Positions 15,407 to 23,336 of a DNA stretch of 34,792 nucleotides are shown piece by piece. The position numbers and the translations under genes were made by a program. The DNA is taken from NCBI GenBank assembly GCA_021796295.1, contig JAJYIA010000004.1, positions 1 through 34,792 on the forward strand. Direction: 5' to 3'. Each line of letters starts with the position of its first letter. Within the stretch, counting starts at the first letter, position 1. The notes under the pieces are model-generated. The model did no database searches. It saw only the letters and a list, made by a program, of their open reading frames with translations, and was not told the origin of the DNA. The stretch is from Microcaldota archaeon. GTDB taxonomy: Archaea; Micrarchaeota; Micrarchaeia; Micrarchaeales; CABMGC01.

Positions 15407-16429
15407 TTATATCTTTTCAAGCCTGAATGCCTGAAGGGGCGCACCGCATCCGTTGGACCAGACCACGGCTATGTCGTACAGGCCGGGTGAGAGCGTTATA
15501 ATGGCATTAGAGCCCATGGTGCCCCTGGACCACAGCGCACCGCTGAAGATGCTGCTCCACGAACCTGAAGAGTCGGACTTGTAATAAACCTCGATTGAGT
15601 TGTCGGTGTATGCACTTACATTGACACTCTGCGAAACAGGCACGTAATACATCGTATATGCGGTTGAGAGCATTGAGTTGTACGGGGCAGTGCATGCAAC
15701 GCTCCTGCCGAGCATAGAGAGCTCCTGCGGATATGAGATAACGCCCATCCCCAGATACTGCTGGCCTAGGAATGCGCCTGAGCCGTAGGCATAGCCGAAT
15801 ACTTTGCTGCTTCGGTTGGTGACCCACTCTCCGTTCTGCAACACAGTGTAGCTTGAGGGCATTGAAGGCTCACCGGGATAGCCTTCGAGAGGCACAGTAT
15901 CGTTGCCCAGACCTGCCGCAGCGCTGAATACAAGTATGCCGCTTTTCGGCGTATATGCTATGAATGCACCTTTGTAGGATACGTTTGAGGCGCACGGGAT
16001 CCCTATGCCCGGTGTGAAGAGGCCGCTGCAGTACCTCGCATTCACAGTATAGAAGCCGCTCCGCATATTTGGAGAGTAGAGGAGCGAAGGCAATATGGCA
16101 GAGCATGTTGCATCGCCGCCCTGGTAAAGCACGTTGGGGATGCAGTTGCCGGTATAGGAGGTGTTGCTTATGCTTATGCTTACGTTGCTTATGTTCAGCG
16201 GCGCATCCTGCGCATTCGCCACAGAGAGCGTCACGAGGGAGTTTCCGCTGCTTGAATTATAATAGAGATCGGCGAAATTGCACATCAGGCCTCCGAACTC
16301 TGTGCACTGCGCAGACGATACGCTTCTTGTAGATATCGCTATAATGACCGCAGTGCCTATGGCAAGCGTTATGAGTATGAGCAGGAAGCTGTAGCTTGAA
16401 AGGAATTCCAGTGATGATTGAAGCTTCAT
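15407..16429 (-). CDS. Pilin-like surface protein with class III signal peptide
   Basis: The protein starts MKLQSSLEFLSSYSFLLILITLAIGTAVIIAI: a short basic start, then the QxSxEF motif of archaeal class III signal peptides (cut just before the Gln by EppA-type peptidase), and one hydrophobic segment that would form the filament core. Residues 50-340 are extracellular, rich in Ser, Asn, Tyr and Gly, with several Cys and N-glycosylation sequons, and end in a beta-rich carbohydrate-binding-like part. I chose the ATG at 16429, which puts the motif where it should be. At 340 residues it is long for a structural pilin, so it could be an adhesin at a filament tip or a pseudopilin-anchored surface protein. 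Confidence 0.75.
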   Translation of the reverse strand: MKLQSSLEFLSSYSFLLILITLAIGTAVIIAISTRSVSSAQCTEFGGLMCNFADLYYNSSSGNSLVTLSVANAQDAPLNISNVSISISNTSYTGNCIPNVLYQGGDATCSAILPSLLYSPNMRSGFYTVNARYCSGLFTPGIGIPCASNVSYKGAFIAYTPKSGILVFSAAAGLGNDTVPLEGYPGEPSMPSSYTVLQNGEWVTNRSSKVFGYAYGSGAFLGQQYLGMGVISYPQELSMLGRSVACTAPYNSMLSTAYTMYYVPVSQSVNVSAYTDNSIEVYYKSDSSGSWSSIFSGALWSRGTMGSNAIITLSPGLYDIAVVWSNGCGAPLQAFRLEKI

Positions 16430-16487
16430 ATATACCATTTTGCACAATGCTATGCTAGAGAACATATCTATGCTTTTCTTTTTATAC

Positions 16488-16946
16488 CTATTGCATTGCC
16501 TGCCTGATGAACTTCATTATATCGTTCTCATGCCCTGCAGGGCTCACCTTGGGGTATATCTTCACGACCTTGCCTTTGCCGTCTATCACGTATGTCTTCC
16601 TGAGGGTGCCCATCCCGAATACGCCCCTGCTGCCGTATGCGCCGTATTTCTTTATTACCATATGCGACGGGTCTGAGAGCAGAAGGAACCTGAGGCCGTA
16701 CTTCTCTGAAAACCTGCAATGGGAGTCATAATCGTCGCTGCTTACCCCGACAACCTGAACGCCCAGTACGCCAAGATCGTCTAGCCTGGAATTGAAGCCT
16801 TTTGCCTCAATAGTACAGCCAGGCGTATCGTCCTTCGGGTAGAAGTAGAGCACAACATACCTGCCTGCGAATTCCTTCAGGCTGTGCCTCTTTCCGTCGG
16901 ATCCCTGCAGATGAAAGTCAGGGGCCTTTGAGCCCAAATCGACCAA
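16488..16946 (-). CDS. bcp: Peroxiredoxin, Bcp/PrxQ subfamily
   Basis: It is a thiol peroxidase reducing H2O2 and organic peroxides. The peroxidatic cysteine is C44 within KDDTPGCTIEA, with the preceding Thr and Pro conserved. The resolving Cys five residues later (usual CTxEACxF) is replaced by Lys49, but C77 (SHCRF), in the following helix, is placed like the resolving Cys of the other PrxQ type. So a two-Cys mechanism remains possible. At 152 residues the length is normal. The gene stands alone, transcribed away from mazG. Confidence 0.9.
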   Translation of the reverse strand: MVDLGSKAPDFHLQGSDGKRHSLKEFAGRYVVLYFYPKDDTPGCTIEAKGFNSRLDDLGVLGVQVVGVSSDDYDSHCRFSEKYGLRFLLLSDPSHMVIKKYGAYGSRGVFGMGTLRKTYVIDGKGKVVKIYPKVSPAGHENDIMKFIRQAMQ

Positions 16947-17052
16947 TCAATCACCGCTATCAATACGCATGCAAAAACTATAAATGTTCCAAAGCAGGGA
17001 TTGTCGCAAGGTCTACGGCAGAATGCTTTTATTTATGACATGCTATGGATAT

Positions 17053-17059
17053 GAGGTGA
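17053..17059 (+). promoter_or_regulatory. Strong ribosome binding site for the MazG gene
   Basis: GAGGTGA is a full match to the archaeal anti-Shine-Dalgarno core and lies 4 bp before the ATG at 17064; a TATA-like CTTTTATTTATG is at about 17026-17037. This fixes the start. Confidence 0.75.
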
Positions 17060-17063
17060 GTAT

Positions 17064-17384
17064 ATGGAGCTTTCTGAATATCAGGCAAACACAAAGACTA
17101 CTGCGGTGTATCCGGGCAGGCTTGACGGCAGATTCTTCTACCCCTCGATAGGACTGGCAGGAGAGGTGGGCGAACTTCTCAACAAGATCAAAAAAATAGC
17201 AAGGGACGGCGCAGATGCAAATATAGAGGAGATAAAGGGCGAGGTCGGCGATGTCCTCTGGTATCTCTCGCAGATATGCACAGAGTTCGGCATAAGCCTT
17301 GACGATGCAGCCGAATACAACCTTAAGAAGCTGAAAAGCAGGGCTGAAAGAGGAACCATAGAGGGCAGCGGGGACAACAGATAG
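17064..17384 (+). CDS. MazG-like nucleotide pyrophosphohydrolase
   Basis: The 106-residue protein is a single all-alpha NTP-PPase (MazG) domain: GLAGEVGELLNKIKK and EIKGEVGDVLWYLSQI give the ExxE...ExxD magnesium-binding residues. Such enzymes hydrolyse (d)NTPs to monophosphates and pyrophosphate, often as house-cleaning of damaged nucleotides. The short length puts it with the single-domain MazG/iMazG-type proteins rather than full-length bacterial MazG. It converges with pyrE, with 4 bp between stops. Confidence 0.87.
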   Translation: MELSEYQANTKTTAVYPGRLDGRFFYPSIGLAGEVGELLNKIKKIARDGADANIEEIKGEVGDVLWYLSQICTEFGISLDDAAEYNLKKLKSRAERGTIEGSGDNR

Positions 17385-17388
17385 CTTT

Positions 17389-17901
17389 TCAGAAGCGCTT
17401 CAGCTTCATAACTTCAGATATTTTTACAAGAGATATAAGCTCTATGCCATTCTCCCCGAGGAGCTTTTCGCCTCCCTGCTCCCTGTCGACAACAGCGATG
17501 ACCCTTGAAACAGATGCGCCCCTTGAGCGCAGGAGCGAAGCTGCTTTGAGCACCGAACCGCCTGTCGTTATAACGTCCTCTATTATATCCACGTCGCCTG
17601 CGGTAAGCCTGCCTATAACAAGGTCTTTTGTGCCGTGCTCGCGCTCCTTCCTTACGATAAGGTAGGGGATGTCAAGCCTTAGAGCGGTTGCTATAAGCAG
17701 CGGCACTGCACCGAGCTCTACTCCGGCTATGAGCTTTGACCTGACGTTCTTTGAGAGCTCAGTTGCAAGCTCTCCGAGAAGCCTTGGCTGCGTAGAAACC
17801 TCTTTTATGTCGACGTAATAGTTTGACTTCTGCCCTGAGGTGAGGGTAAAGTCTCCGAACTTTATCGCACCGTTGTCAAGAAGAAGCCTGCTTATCATCA
17901 C
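17389..17901 (-). CDS. pyrE: Orotate phosphoribosyltransferase
   Basis: It transfers the PRPP ribosyl phosphate to orotate to give OMP in pyrimidine synthesis. The PRPP loop VDIIEDVITTGGSVLKA (around residues 108-124) and the start FGDFTLTSGQKSNYYVDIK with the conserved TSGxxSxYYxD pattern are diagnostic; YLIVRKEREHGTKDLVIG supplies the mobile catalytic-loop residues. Its 170 residues match archaeal PyrE. It is divergent from ribC across only 57 bp. Confidence 0.93.
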   Translation of the reverse strand: MMISRLLLDNGAIKFGDFTLTSGQKSNYYVDIKEVSTQPRLLGELATELSKNVRSKLIAGVELGAVPLLIATALRLDIPYLIVRKEREHGTKDLVIGRLTAGDVDIIEDVITTGGSVLKAASLLRSRGASVSRVIAVVDREQGGEKLLGENGIELISLVKISEVMKLKRF

Positions 17902-17925
17902 AGCACCACATAATATCTGGGGCGT

Positions 17926-17945
17926 GGATTTATAAATATAAACCT
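17926..17945. promoter_or_regulatory. Shared bidirectional TATA region between pyrE and ribC
   Basis: TTTATAAATATAAA (17930-17943) is nearly symmetrical and is the only AT-rich box in the 57-bp gap. Starts placed about 25 bp away on either side would fall next to both ATGs (17901 leftward, 17959 rightward), so both transcripts would have very short or no leaders. Confidence 0.5.
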
Positions 17946-17958
17946 CTAATTCACATAC

Positions 17959-18423
17959 ATGAAAAAGATAGGCATAGCAGACACGATGTTCTCAAGATTT
18001 GATTATTTCCCGGTCATAAAGGAGGCTCTGGAAAAGAGCGGGAAAGATGTAGAGTACGAAAGGTACACAGTACCGGGAGTAAAGGATCTTCCGGTTGCAT
18101 GCAAAAGGCTCTTCTCTTCAGACTGCGACATCATTATCGCATGCGGAATGGTAGGCAAGACTGATATAGATGAGCAGTGTGCACATGAGGCCAGCACCAG
18201 CATCCAGGCTGTGCAGCTCAGCGAAGGGAAGCACATATTGGAGGTATTCGTGCACCTCAGGGAATCTGACACTGAGAAGGAGATTGTGGACATATGCCGC
18301 AACCGCGTATATAAGCATACGCATAATGCGCTCATGCTGCTCTTTGACCAGGAGGGCATGCAGAAGAGGGCAGGCACTGGGATAAGGCAGGGAAAAGAGG
18401 ACGAGGGGCCGTTTATGGTATAA
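17959..18423 (+). CDS. ribC: Archaeal riboflavin synthase
   Basis: It dismutates two 6,7-dimethyl-8-ribityllumazine molecules into riboflavin. The protein belongs to the archaeal type, which is related to lumazine synthase rather than to bacterial RibE: it starts KKIGIADTMFSRFDYFPVIKEAL, has RYTVPGVKDLPVACKRL in the middle, and ends with HTHNALMLLFDQEGMQKRAGTGIRQGKEDEGPF, typical of this family. Its 154 residues are the normal length. The ribH gene follows with 2 bp between, so intermediate and product enzymes are made together. Confidence 0.93.
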   Translation: MKKIGIADTMFSRFDYFPVIKEALEKSGKDVEYERYTVPGVKDLPVACKRLFSSDCDIIIACGMVGKTDIDEQCAHEASTSIQAVQLSEGKHILEVFVHLRESDTEKEIVDICRNRVYKHTHNALMLLFDQEGMQKRAGTGIRQGKEDEGPFMV

Positions 18424-18425
18424 CC

Positions 18426-18839
18426 ATGGTGTCAATAGCAATAGTAAGGTCTGAATTCAACAAGGATATTACGTCGAAGATGCATGAGCATGCAAGGGCC
18501 CATGCAAAAAGGCTTGGTATGCGCATCTCTGCTGAGATAGTTGTACCTGGGGCATTTGACATGCCGATAGCGGTGAAGCGCATGCTTGAGAGGAGCGACG
18601 TAGACGGAGTTGCCACTGTGGGAGCTGTTATAAAGGGCGAGACAAAGCATGACGAGCTTATTTCTTACACGCTTGCGAATGCGCTTATAAGGCTTTCATT
18701 GGAGTACGGAAAGCCCGTAGGCCTCGGAGTCATGGGCCCGGGCATAACATACACAAAGGCAAAGAAGAGGATAAGGCAGTATTCTGAGCAGAGTGTTGAG
18801 GCAGTACTCAGGCTTTGCAATGAGCTGAAAAAAATATGA
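18426..18839 (+). CDS. ribH: 6,7-dimethyl-8-ribityllumazine synthase
   Basis: It condenses 5-amino-6-ribitylaminouracil with dihydroxybutanone phosphate. It has the family's VPGAFDMPIAVKRM, the loop GAVIKGETKHDELIS with the catalytic His, and GKPVGLGVMGPGITYTKAKKRI. In most lumazine synthases the last motif reads GVLTxxTxEQAxxR, so the archaeal version differs as expected. Its 137 residues are enough for the single domain that assembles into pentamers or capsids. It is in an operon with ribC. Confidence 0.93.
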   Translation: MVSIAIVRSEFNKDITSKMHEHARAHAKRLGMRISAEIVVPGAFDMPIAVKRMLERSDVDGVATVGAVIKGETKHDELISYTLANALIRLSLEYGKPVGLGVMGPGITYTKAKKRIRQYSEQSVEAVLRLCNELKKI

Positions 18840-18902
18840 ACAGATATGCCTCTGGTTTTCGGAAATTCTGCATCTTCAAAGCCTTTCCTTAACATTAAGG
18901 TC

Positions 18903-19009
18903 AGCCCTGAGAGGGTATCGGACCCCCGACCTCTTGTTTTCCTGGATTTTGATAGGACTTTTCTGAAAGTTTTTACAAGACAAGCGCTCTACCACTGAGC
19001 TACCAGGGC
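18903..19009 (-). tRNA. tRNA-Thr (UGU) with a 35-nt intron
   Basis: Read on the minus strand: acceptor GCCCTGG pairs with TCAGGGC (one G-U), D-arm GCTC-AGTGGTA-GAGC, anticodon stem CTTGT/ACAAG with loop CTTGTAA (anticodon TGT), variable AGGTC, T-arm GGGGG-TCCGATA-CCCTC, discriminator T. The 107 nt contain a 35-nt intron after position 37, the canonical archaeal site, leaving a 72-nt tRNA. CCA is not encoded. A TATA-like box (TTTTTATA on the minus strand) lies about 30 bp upstream. Confidence 0.93.
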
Positions 19010-19276
19010 CTATGTACTACGCTACCTATTCCTTTCAACGTATAAAAATCTTTTGATAGATGTGGGTGTGGGAGAAGGGTATATATCGCCATATTCTGTG
19101 ATTCATTTTTGATAATTATCTGCATAGAATATGGATATAGACCAAAAAATCCCCAGAGACTTCACAAACGGAACTTACGCGCAGCTGCTTGTGTATATGT
19201 ACTTGAGGGTGCATCTGCTCAGAACTTTATCCTTGCAGTGCAGATCACTGTCAGGAGCGACGGACAGATCGGATGC

Positions 19277-19753
19277 TCAGATGTACATCTGGCTTCTGTC
19301 AGCGGTAAAGACCTGGTGCTTCTCGGGCTTAAGCTTTTTTATGACATGCATGAACCCTGCATGCGGATCAGAGTCCTTCCCGCATGTATAGATGTCGAGT
19401 GTAGCATAATTGTACTCGTTCCATGTATGTAGCGCAAGATGGCTCTCCTCGACCAGTGCTATTACGGAGACTCCTCCCTTCTTGCCTCCGAATGACCATG
19501 CCTTTATCTCCACTAGAGTCATCTTTGCTATAGACACGGCCTCAAGCATTGTCTTCCTGAGGAATTCCCTGTCGTTTATGGCCTTGGGATCTATCTTGTA
19601 AAGATTCCCAAAGACATGCGTTGCAAATATCTTGTCCTCCTCGGCCATGCGGAGATCCGCAGGCCGCTCCATAACCAAAGCCCTGCTCATGCTTTCGATT
19701 TTATCAACCTTTTTATTTAATAGAATATACTCTTCTTTAGGCTTTATTCCCAT
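19277..19753 (-). CDS. speD: S-adenosylmethionine/arginine decarboxylase family, pyruvoyl enzyme
   Basis: The self-cleaving pyruvoyl proenzyme site is [13 protein letters not shown] (Ser104 becomes the pyruvoyl group), followed by [10 protein letters not shown] with the conserved Cys124. At 158 residues it carries an N-terminal extension of roughly 40 residues over the usual archaeal AdoMet decarboxylases. AdoMet decarboxylase supplies aminopropyl groups for spermidine; in Crenarchaeota a close paralogue is instead an arginine decarboxylase that makes agmatine. Because agmatinase is also in this window (4425-5312), either role would complete the same pathway. Distinguishing them by eye is not possible. 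The gene diverges from Hel308 across 303 bp. Confidence 0.85.
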   Translation of the reverse strand: MGIKPKEEYILLNKKVDKIESMSRALVMERPADLRMAEEDKIFATHVFGNLYKIDPKAINDREFLRKTMLEAVSIAKMTLVEIKAWSFGGKKGGVSVIALVEESHLALHTWNEYNYATLDIYTCGKDSDPHAGFMHVIKKLKPEKHQVFTADRSQMYI

Positions 19754-20056
19754 TTAAACATACCAGAGTAGGTTAGTATTCAGGAAGAGACGCAAAGATG
19801 CAGTATAACCTGCGTTCCTCGGTGCGCATGGGCGCAGAGAGGCATATGAAACCTTTGAAACACGTTTAGTTTGCATATTTACATGGCCTTTTTCATGGAT
19901 TCCTTCTTTTGCTTTAGACCAAATTTTCTGAATTTTAATTTACTTAATACATATAATATTTATATATGTTTATTTTAATTGCTTATAGAGCCTTACAATA
20001 TTTTTCCTTTTTGGGAGAATTTTTATATAAAGGTATAATTTTTAGCAGGGCTATAT
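19754..20056. other. Intergenic region between speD and hel308
   Basis: This 303-bp stretch has no gene. The left part (19790-19870) is GC-rich with a small stem (TGCGC-ATGG-GCGCA) and further complementary pieces (CCTGCG/CGCAG), which could be a structured leader of speD. The right part (19900-20040) is very AT-rich and holds the Hel308 TATA box, TTTATATAAAGG at 20022-20033, about 25-30 bp from the start codon. Confidence 0.5.
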
Positions 20057-22150
20057 ATGTTTGTCGAGGAACTTAAAGACGAGGTTCCGAACGAGATAAT
20101 AGAGTCTGCATCTAAGAGGGGGATGCATCTGCTTACCCCGCCGCAGGAGATGGCAGTGAAGAGTGGCGTGCTTGCAGGCAGAAACATTGTGGTCTCGTCA
20201 CCGACTGCCAGCGGGAAGACATTCATAGCTGAGATGGCCATGGCCAAAAGCGTCATGTGGGGCCGCAGGAAGGCAATTTATGTGGCTCCTATGCGTGCCA
20301 TAGTCGGCGAGAAGTACTCTGAGATGGGCAGCAGCTATCCATACCTGGACATGGCAATATCCATAGGCGACCTCGACTCCCGGGATCCATGGCTGGAAAG
20401 ATACGACATAGTATTCGCCTCCACTGAAAAGCTTGACAGCCTTATAAGGCACGGCATAGGCTGGCTCGATTCAGTAGGCTGCATAGTGTTTGATGAGATA
20501 CACATGCTTGGCGAGGCATTAAGGGGCCCTACGCTTGAAATGTTAATAACAAGGATAAGGAGGCTTGCACCGTCTGCGCAGATCATAGCGCTAAGCGCGA
20601 CTATAGGGAATGCCGCGGAAATAGCAGAATGGCTCTCCGCTGAGCTCGTTGAGAGCAACTACAGGCCCGTCAGCCTTGAAAAGGGCATAGTCTACAACGG
20701 CGAGGCATACTACGAAAAAGGACGCGCGAGGCTTCTGGGAAGCAGCAAGGTTGCAGAGCAGAGGATAGCAGAGGACACGCTGGAGAGGGGCAAGCAGCTT
20801 ATAGTCTTTTACTCGACAAGAAGGAATGCAGAGGCAGGGGCGGAGAAGCTCAGGGAGGTCGCTGAGCAGTACATAGGGCAGGAGCAGAGGCAGGCACTTG
20901 ATGGGGTCTCGGATGAGGCGCTTAATGTTCTTGCATCACCTACAGGCCAGTGCACTAAGCTCTCAGGCCTTCTTGGCAGCGGCGTAGCCTTCCACCATGC
21001 AGGGCTTCTCAACCGGCAGAGAGGCATAGTCGAGAACGCCTTCAGGAGAAATGTGCTTAAAATAATATGCTCAACTACGACGCTGGGTCTCGGCGTAGAC
21101 ATGCCTGCCCATACTGTGCTTGTAAGGGACACGACGCGCTACGGTATGAACGGCAGCGAGAGCCTGGGAGTCAATGAGGTAACGCAGCTTTTCGGCAGGG
21201 CTGGCAGGCCCAAGTATGACACCTCGGGCAGGGCGTTCCTCATAGCAAGAAGAAAGGACGATATAGGAAGGCTAAGAAGCGCGTATATGAAGAATGAGCT
21301 TACGCCCATACATTCTATGCTTGGCGTGCTGCCTGTGCTCAGGACGCATCTGCTTGCATTCATAAGCTCTGGCTTTCTCACAAGAAGGGACTCGATGCTC
21401 GGCTTCCTTGAGGAGACGCTCTACGGCCGCGAATACGGAGCAATGAGCCTGCGCAGCATAGTTGAAAGCATACTGGATGAGCTGAAGGAATGGGGATTTG
21501 TCGAGGATAATGCCGAGTCCTATGCTGCCACAAGGATGGGAAAGAGAGTAACCGAGCTCTACATAGACCCGCTCACCGCAAAATGGATCATCGACTCACT
21601 GCCCATAGCTGAAGACGACATATCAAGGCTCTTCATGATAAGCAATACGGCTGAGATGCGGCCCTATTCAAGGGCCAGCGACGAGGTGTGGGACATGATT
21701 GAAAAATATTCGGGCATGCTCAAAAACACAGCGTACAACGAGGAGATGTATGAGAGGGCATTCAGCACTGCGCTCATGCTTAATGCATGGATAAACGAGG
21801 CGGGCGAGGCGGGCATAAGCATAAAATACGGGGAAACTCCAGGCTCGCTCTTTACCAAGCTCAACAATGCCGACTGGCTTCTCTATGCGGGCTCTGAGCT
21901 TGCAAGGCTGACGCGCATGAGCGCGCGCATGCTTATAGAGCTGCGCGTGCGTGTACGGTACGGCATAAAGGCCGAGCTTCTCGACCTTATTTCGCTTGAG
22001 CAGATAGGAAGGGTGAGGGCGAGAATGCTCTTCGACAACGGCATAAGGAGCAGGAAGGAGATGCGCAGCGAGAAGGCGAGGGAGCTTGCATCAAGGCTCT
22101 TCGGCAGCGATGTGGCGAATAGGATATATGCCCAGCCTGCGCTCTCATGA
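20057..22150 (+). CDS. hel308: Hel308-type Ski2-like DNA helicase
   Basis: This superfamily 2, 3'-to-5' DNA helicase acts at stalled replication forks and in recombination. Motifs in order: Q-motif LTPPQ (Gln30), Walker A SPTASGKT (48-55), VAPMRAIVGEK (Ia), DEIH (146-149), LSATIGN (III, 179-185), IVFYSTRRNAE (IV), HHAGL, and QLFGRAGRPKYD (VI, near 375-387). The C-terminus has the winged helix, ratchet and helix-hairpin-helix-like domains (LISLEQIGRVRARMLFDNGI). The 697 residues match the family length. A TATA box just upstream suggests a near-leaderless transcript. No other helicase family fits as well. Confidence 0.93.
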   Translation: MFVEELKDEVPNEIIESASKRGMHLLTPPQEMAVKSGVLAGRNIVVSSPTASGKTFIAEMAMAKSVMWGRRKAIYVAPMRAIVGEKYSEMGSSYPYLDMAISIGDLDSRDPWLERYDIVFASTEKLDSLIRHGIGWLDSVGCIVFDEIHMLGEALRGPTLEMLITRIRRLAPSAQIIALSATIGNAAEIAEWLSAELVESNYRPVSLEKGIVYNGEAYYEKGRARLLGSSKVAEQRIAEDTLERGKQLIVFYSTRRNAEAGAEKLREVAEQYIGQEQRQALDGVSDEALNVLASPTGQCTKLSGLLGSGVAFHHAGLLNRQRGIVENAFRRNVLKIICSTTTLGLGVDMPAHTVLVRDTTRYGMNGSESLGVNEVTQLFGRAGRPKYDTSGRAFLIARRKDDIGRLRSAYMKNELTPIHSMLGVLPVLRTHLLAFISSGFLTRRDSMLGFLEETLYGREYGAMSLRSIVESILDELKEWGFVEDNAESYAATRMGKRVTELYIDPLTAKWIIDSLPIAEDDISRLFMISNTAEMRPYSRASDEVWDMIEKYSGMLKNTAYNEEMYERAFSTALMLNAWINEAGEAGISIKYGETPGSLFTKLNNADWLLYAGSELARLTRMSARMLIELRVRVRYGIKAELLDLISLEQIGRVRARMLFDNGIRSRKEMRSEKARELASRLFGSDVANRIYAQPALS

Positions 22151-22275
22151 TAAGGCTATGGGCATGTTTATTATATATGGCGCATCTTATCCTCAATGCA
22201 TACGCGCAATACAAAAGTATTTAATAATTAACCCATTAGTAATATTTGATGAAATAATGGTAAATCGGCGATGAA

Positions 22276-22650
22276 ATGGGAGTGTTTAACAAACTGGGCC
22301 AGGCTTTCGGGACAGCGAAGGGCATGAACATTGAAGACTATATGAACTCTGCAGAGATGGAAGAGGTTGACCTTCTGCATGAGCCTGCTGACATGTACGT
22401 AAAGCCTGTAACAATAACAGGCGAGAGCGATGTGGAGCCTATAGAGGAGGAGATATCAAGGAAGAACATCATACTTCTTGACATCTCTGAACTGAACAAG
22501 AGGCCCACAACAAGGAATGCCATAATAACAAGGCTGAAGAGCTACATTGACAAGGTAAACGGGGACATAGGCCAGATAGACGAGAACAGGATCCTTATAA
22601 CCCCGACAAAGGTAAAGATAATAAAGAGGAAGAGGCAGGGAAAGCAGTAG
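22276..22650 (+). CDS. sepF: Cell division protein SepF, archaeal
   Basis: It anchors FtsZ to the membrane during division in archaea that lack ESCRT- or FtsA-based systems. The N-terminal MGVFNKLGQAFGTA is a likely amphipathic membrane-binding helix, followed by an acidic linker and the SepF domain (about 45-115: VKPVTITGESDV...IILLDISELNKRPTTRNAIITRLKSYIDKVNGDIGQIDENRILITPTKVKI). The length of 124 residues is typical. It follows hel308 by about 125 bp and converges with the SPOUT methyltransferase gene, with no bases between stops. Confidence 0.9.
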   Translation: MGVFNKLGQAFGTAKGMNIEDYMNSAEMEEVDLLHEPADMYVKPVTITGESDVEPIEEEISRKNIILLDISELNKRPTTRNAIITRLKSYIDKVNGDIGQIDENRILITPTKVKIIKRKRQGKQ

Positions 22651-23328
22651 TCACTTGAATGCAGTGAGGAGCACATGCAGCTCGGGCTCAGTCAGCCCTG
22701 CCCTTCTTATAGTTTTCGCAAAGACATTGCTGACCATGCGCCTCTGCCTTATCCTCTTGCCTGAGATCATTTTTTCGAAAAGGCTTTGGAGGAGCAGAAG
22801 CTCCCTTTTATTTATTGCTCCTCTTACTGCACCATCTTTTTCAGGTCTTTTTGAGGCAGGCGCCATTGCGTAGAGCAGTATGGCAAGGGCATGGGATATG
22901 TTGAGCACAGGATAACCGCCGCTTGAGCCTATGTGCGTCACTATATCGCACCTTTCAAGCTCTTCCCTCCTGAGGCCTGTGTCGTCACGCCCCAGAAGGA
23001 GCGCAATGCTCCTTGCTTTTTTCCCTTTCAGGAAGCGCAGCGTTTCCTCAAGCGACAGCATCTTCGCAAAGCGTATGACTCTTGATATGCCTGTTGTGCC
23101 TATCACCACATCTGAGCCTGAGACTGCCTCGTCTATGCTGTTGTAAACTACTGCGTTTGAAAGAAGGTCATGTGCATGCTTTGAATACATTATAGCCTTT
23201 TTGCCGTGTATGTCGGCCCTGGGCTTCACGAAATAAAGACGATTTACGCCCATGTTTTTTGCTATGCGCGCTATATAGCCTACGTTGAGCTGGTACTTTG
23301 GCCCTACTACGATTACCTTCAGCATCAT
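22651..23328 (-). CDS. TrmJ-like SPOUT tRNA/rRNA 2'-O-methyltransferase
   Basis: It has the SpoU/TrmJ signatures: VIVVGPKYQLNVGYIARIAKNMGV (motif 1, with the Asn), ALLLGRDDTGLRREELERCD (motif 2) and PVLNISHALAILLY (motif 3), forming the trefoil-knot SAM site. TrmJ methylates the ribose at position 32 of tRNAs; archaeal members prefer C32. The C-terminal 70 residues form a helical extension found in TrmJ and are basic (KRIRQRRMVSNVFAK). Motif 2 usually reads GRExxGL, here GRDDTGL. The substrate is inferred from the family. Confidence 0.85.
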   Translation of the reverse strand: MMLKVIVVGPKYQLNVGYIARIAKNMGVNRLYFVKPRADIHGKKAIMYSKHAHDLLSNAVVYNSIDEAVSGSDVVIGTTGISRVIRFAKMLSLEETLRFLKGKKARSIALLLGRDDTGLRREELERCDIVTHIGSSGGYPVLNISHALAILLYAMAPASKRPEKDGAVRGAINKRELLLLQSLFEKMISGKRIRQRRMVSNVFAKTIRRAGLTEPELHVLLTAFK

Positions 23329-23336
23329 GCAATCAT

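Noticed and set aside
19131-19391. Small plus-strand open frame (86 codons) beginning MDIDQKIPRDF, with a TATA-like box about 45 bp upstream
   Set aside because: Its second half is antisense to the conserved end of the SpeD-family gene, and the first half has no recognisable homology; not enough to call a gene.
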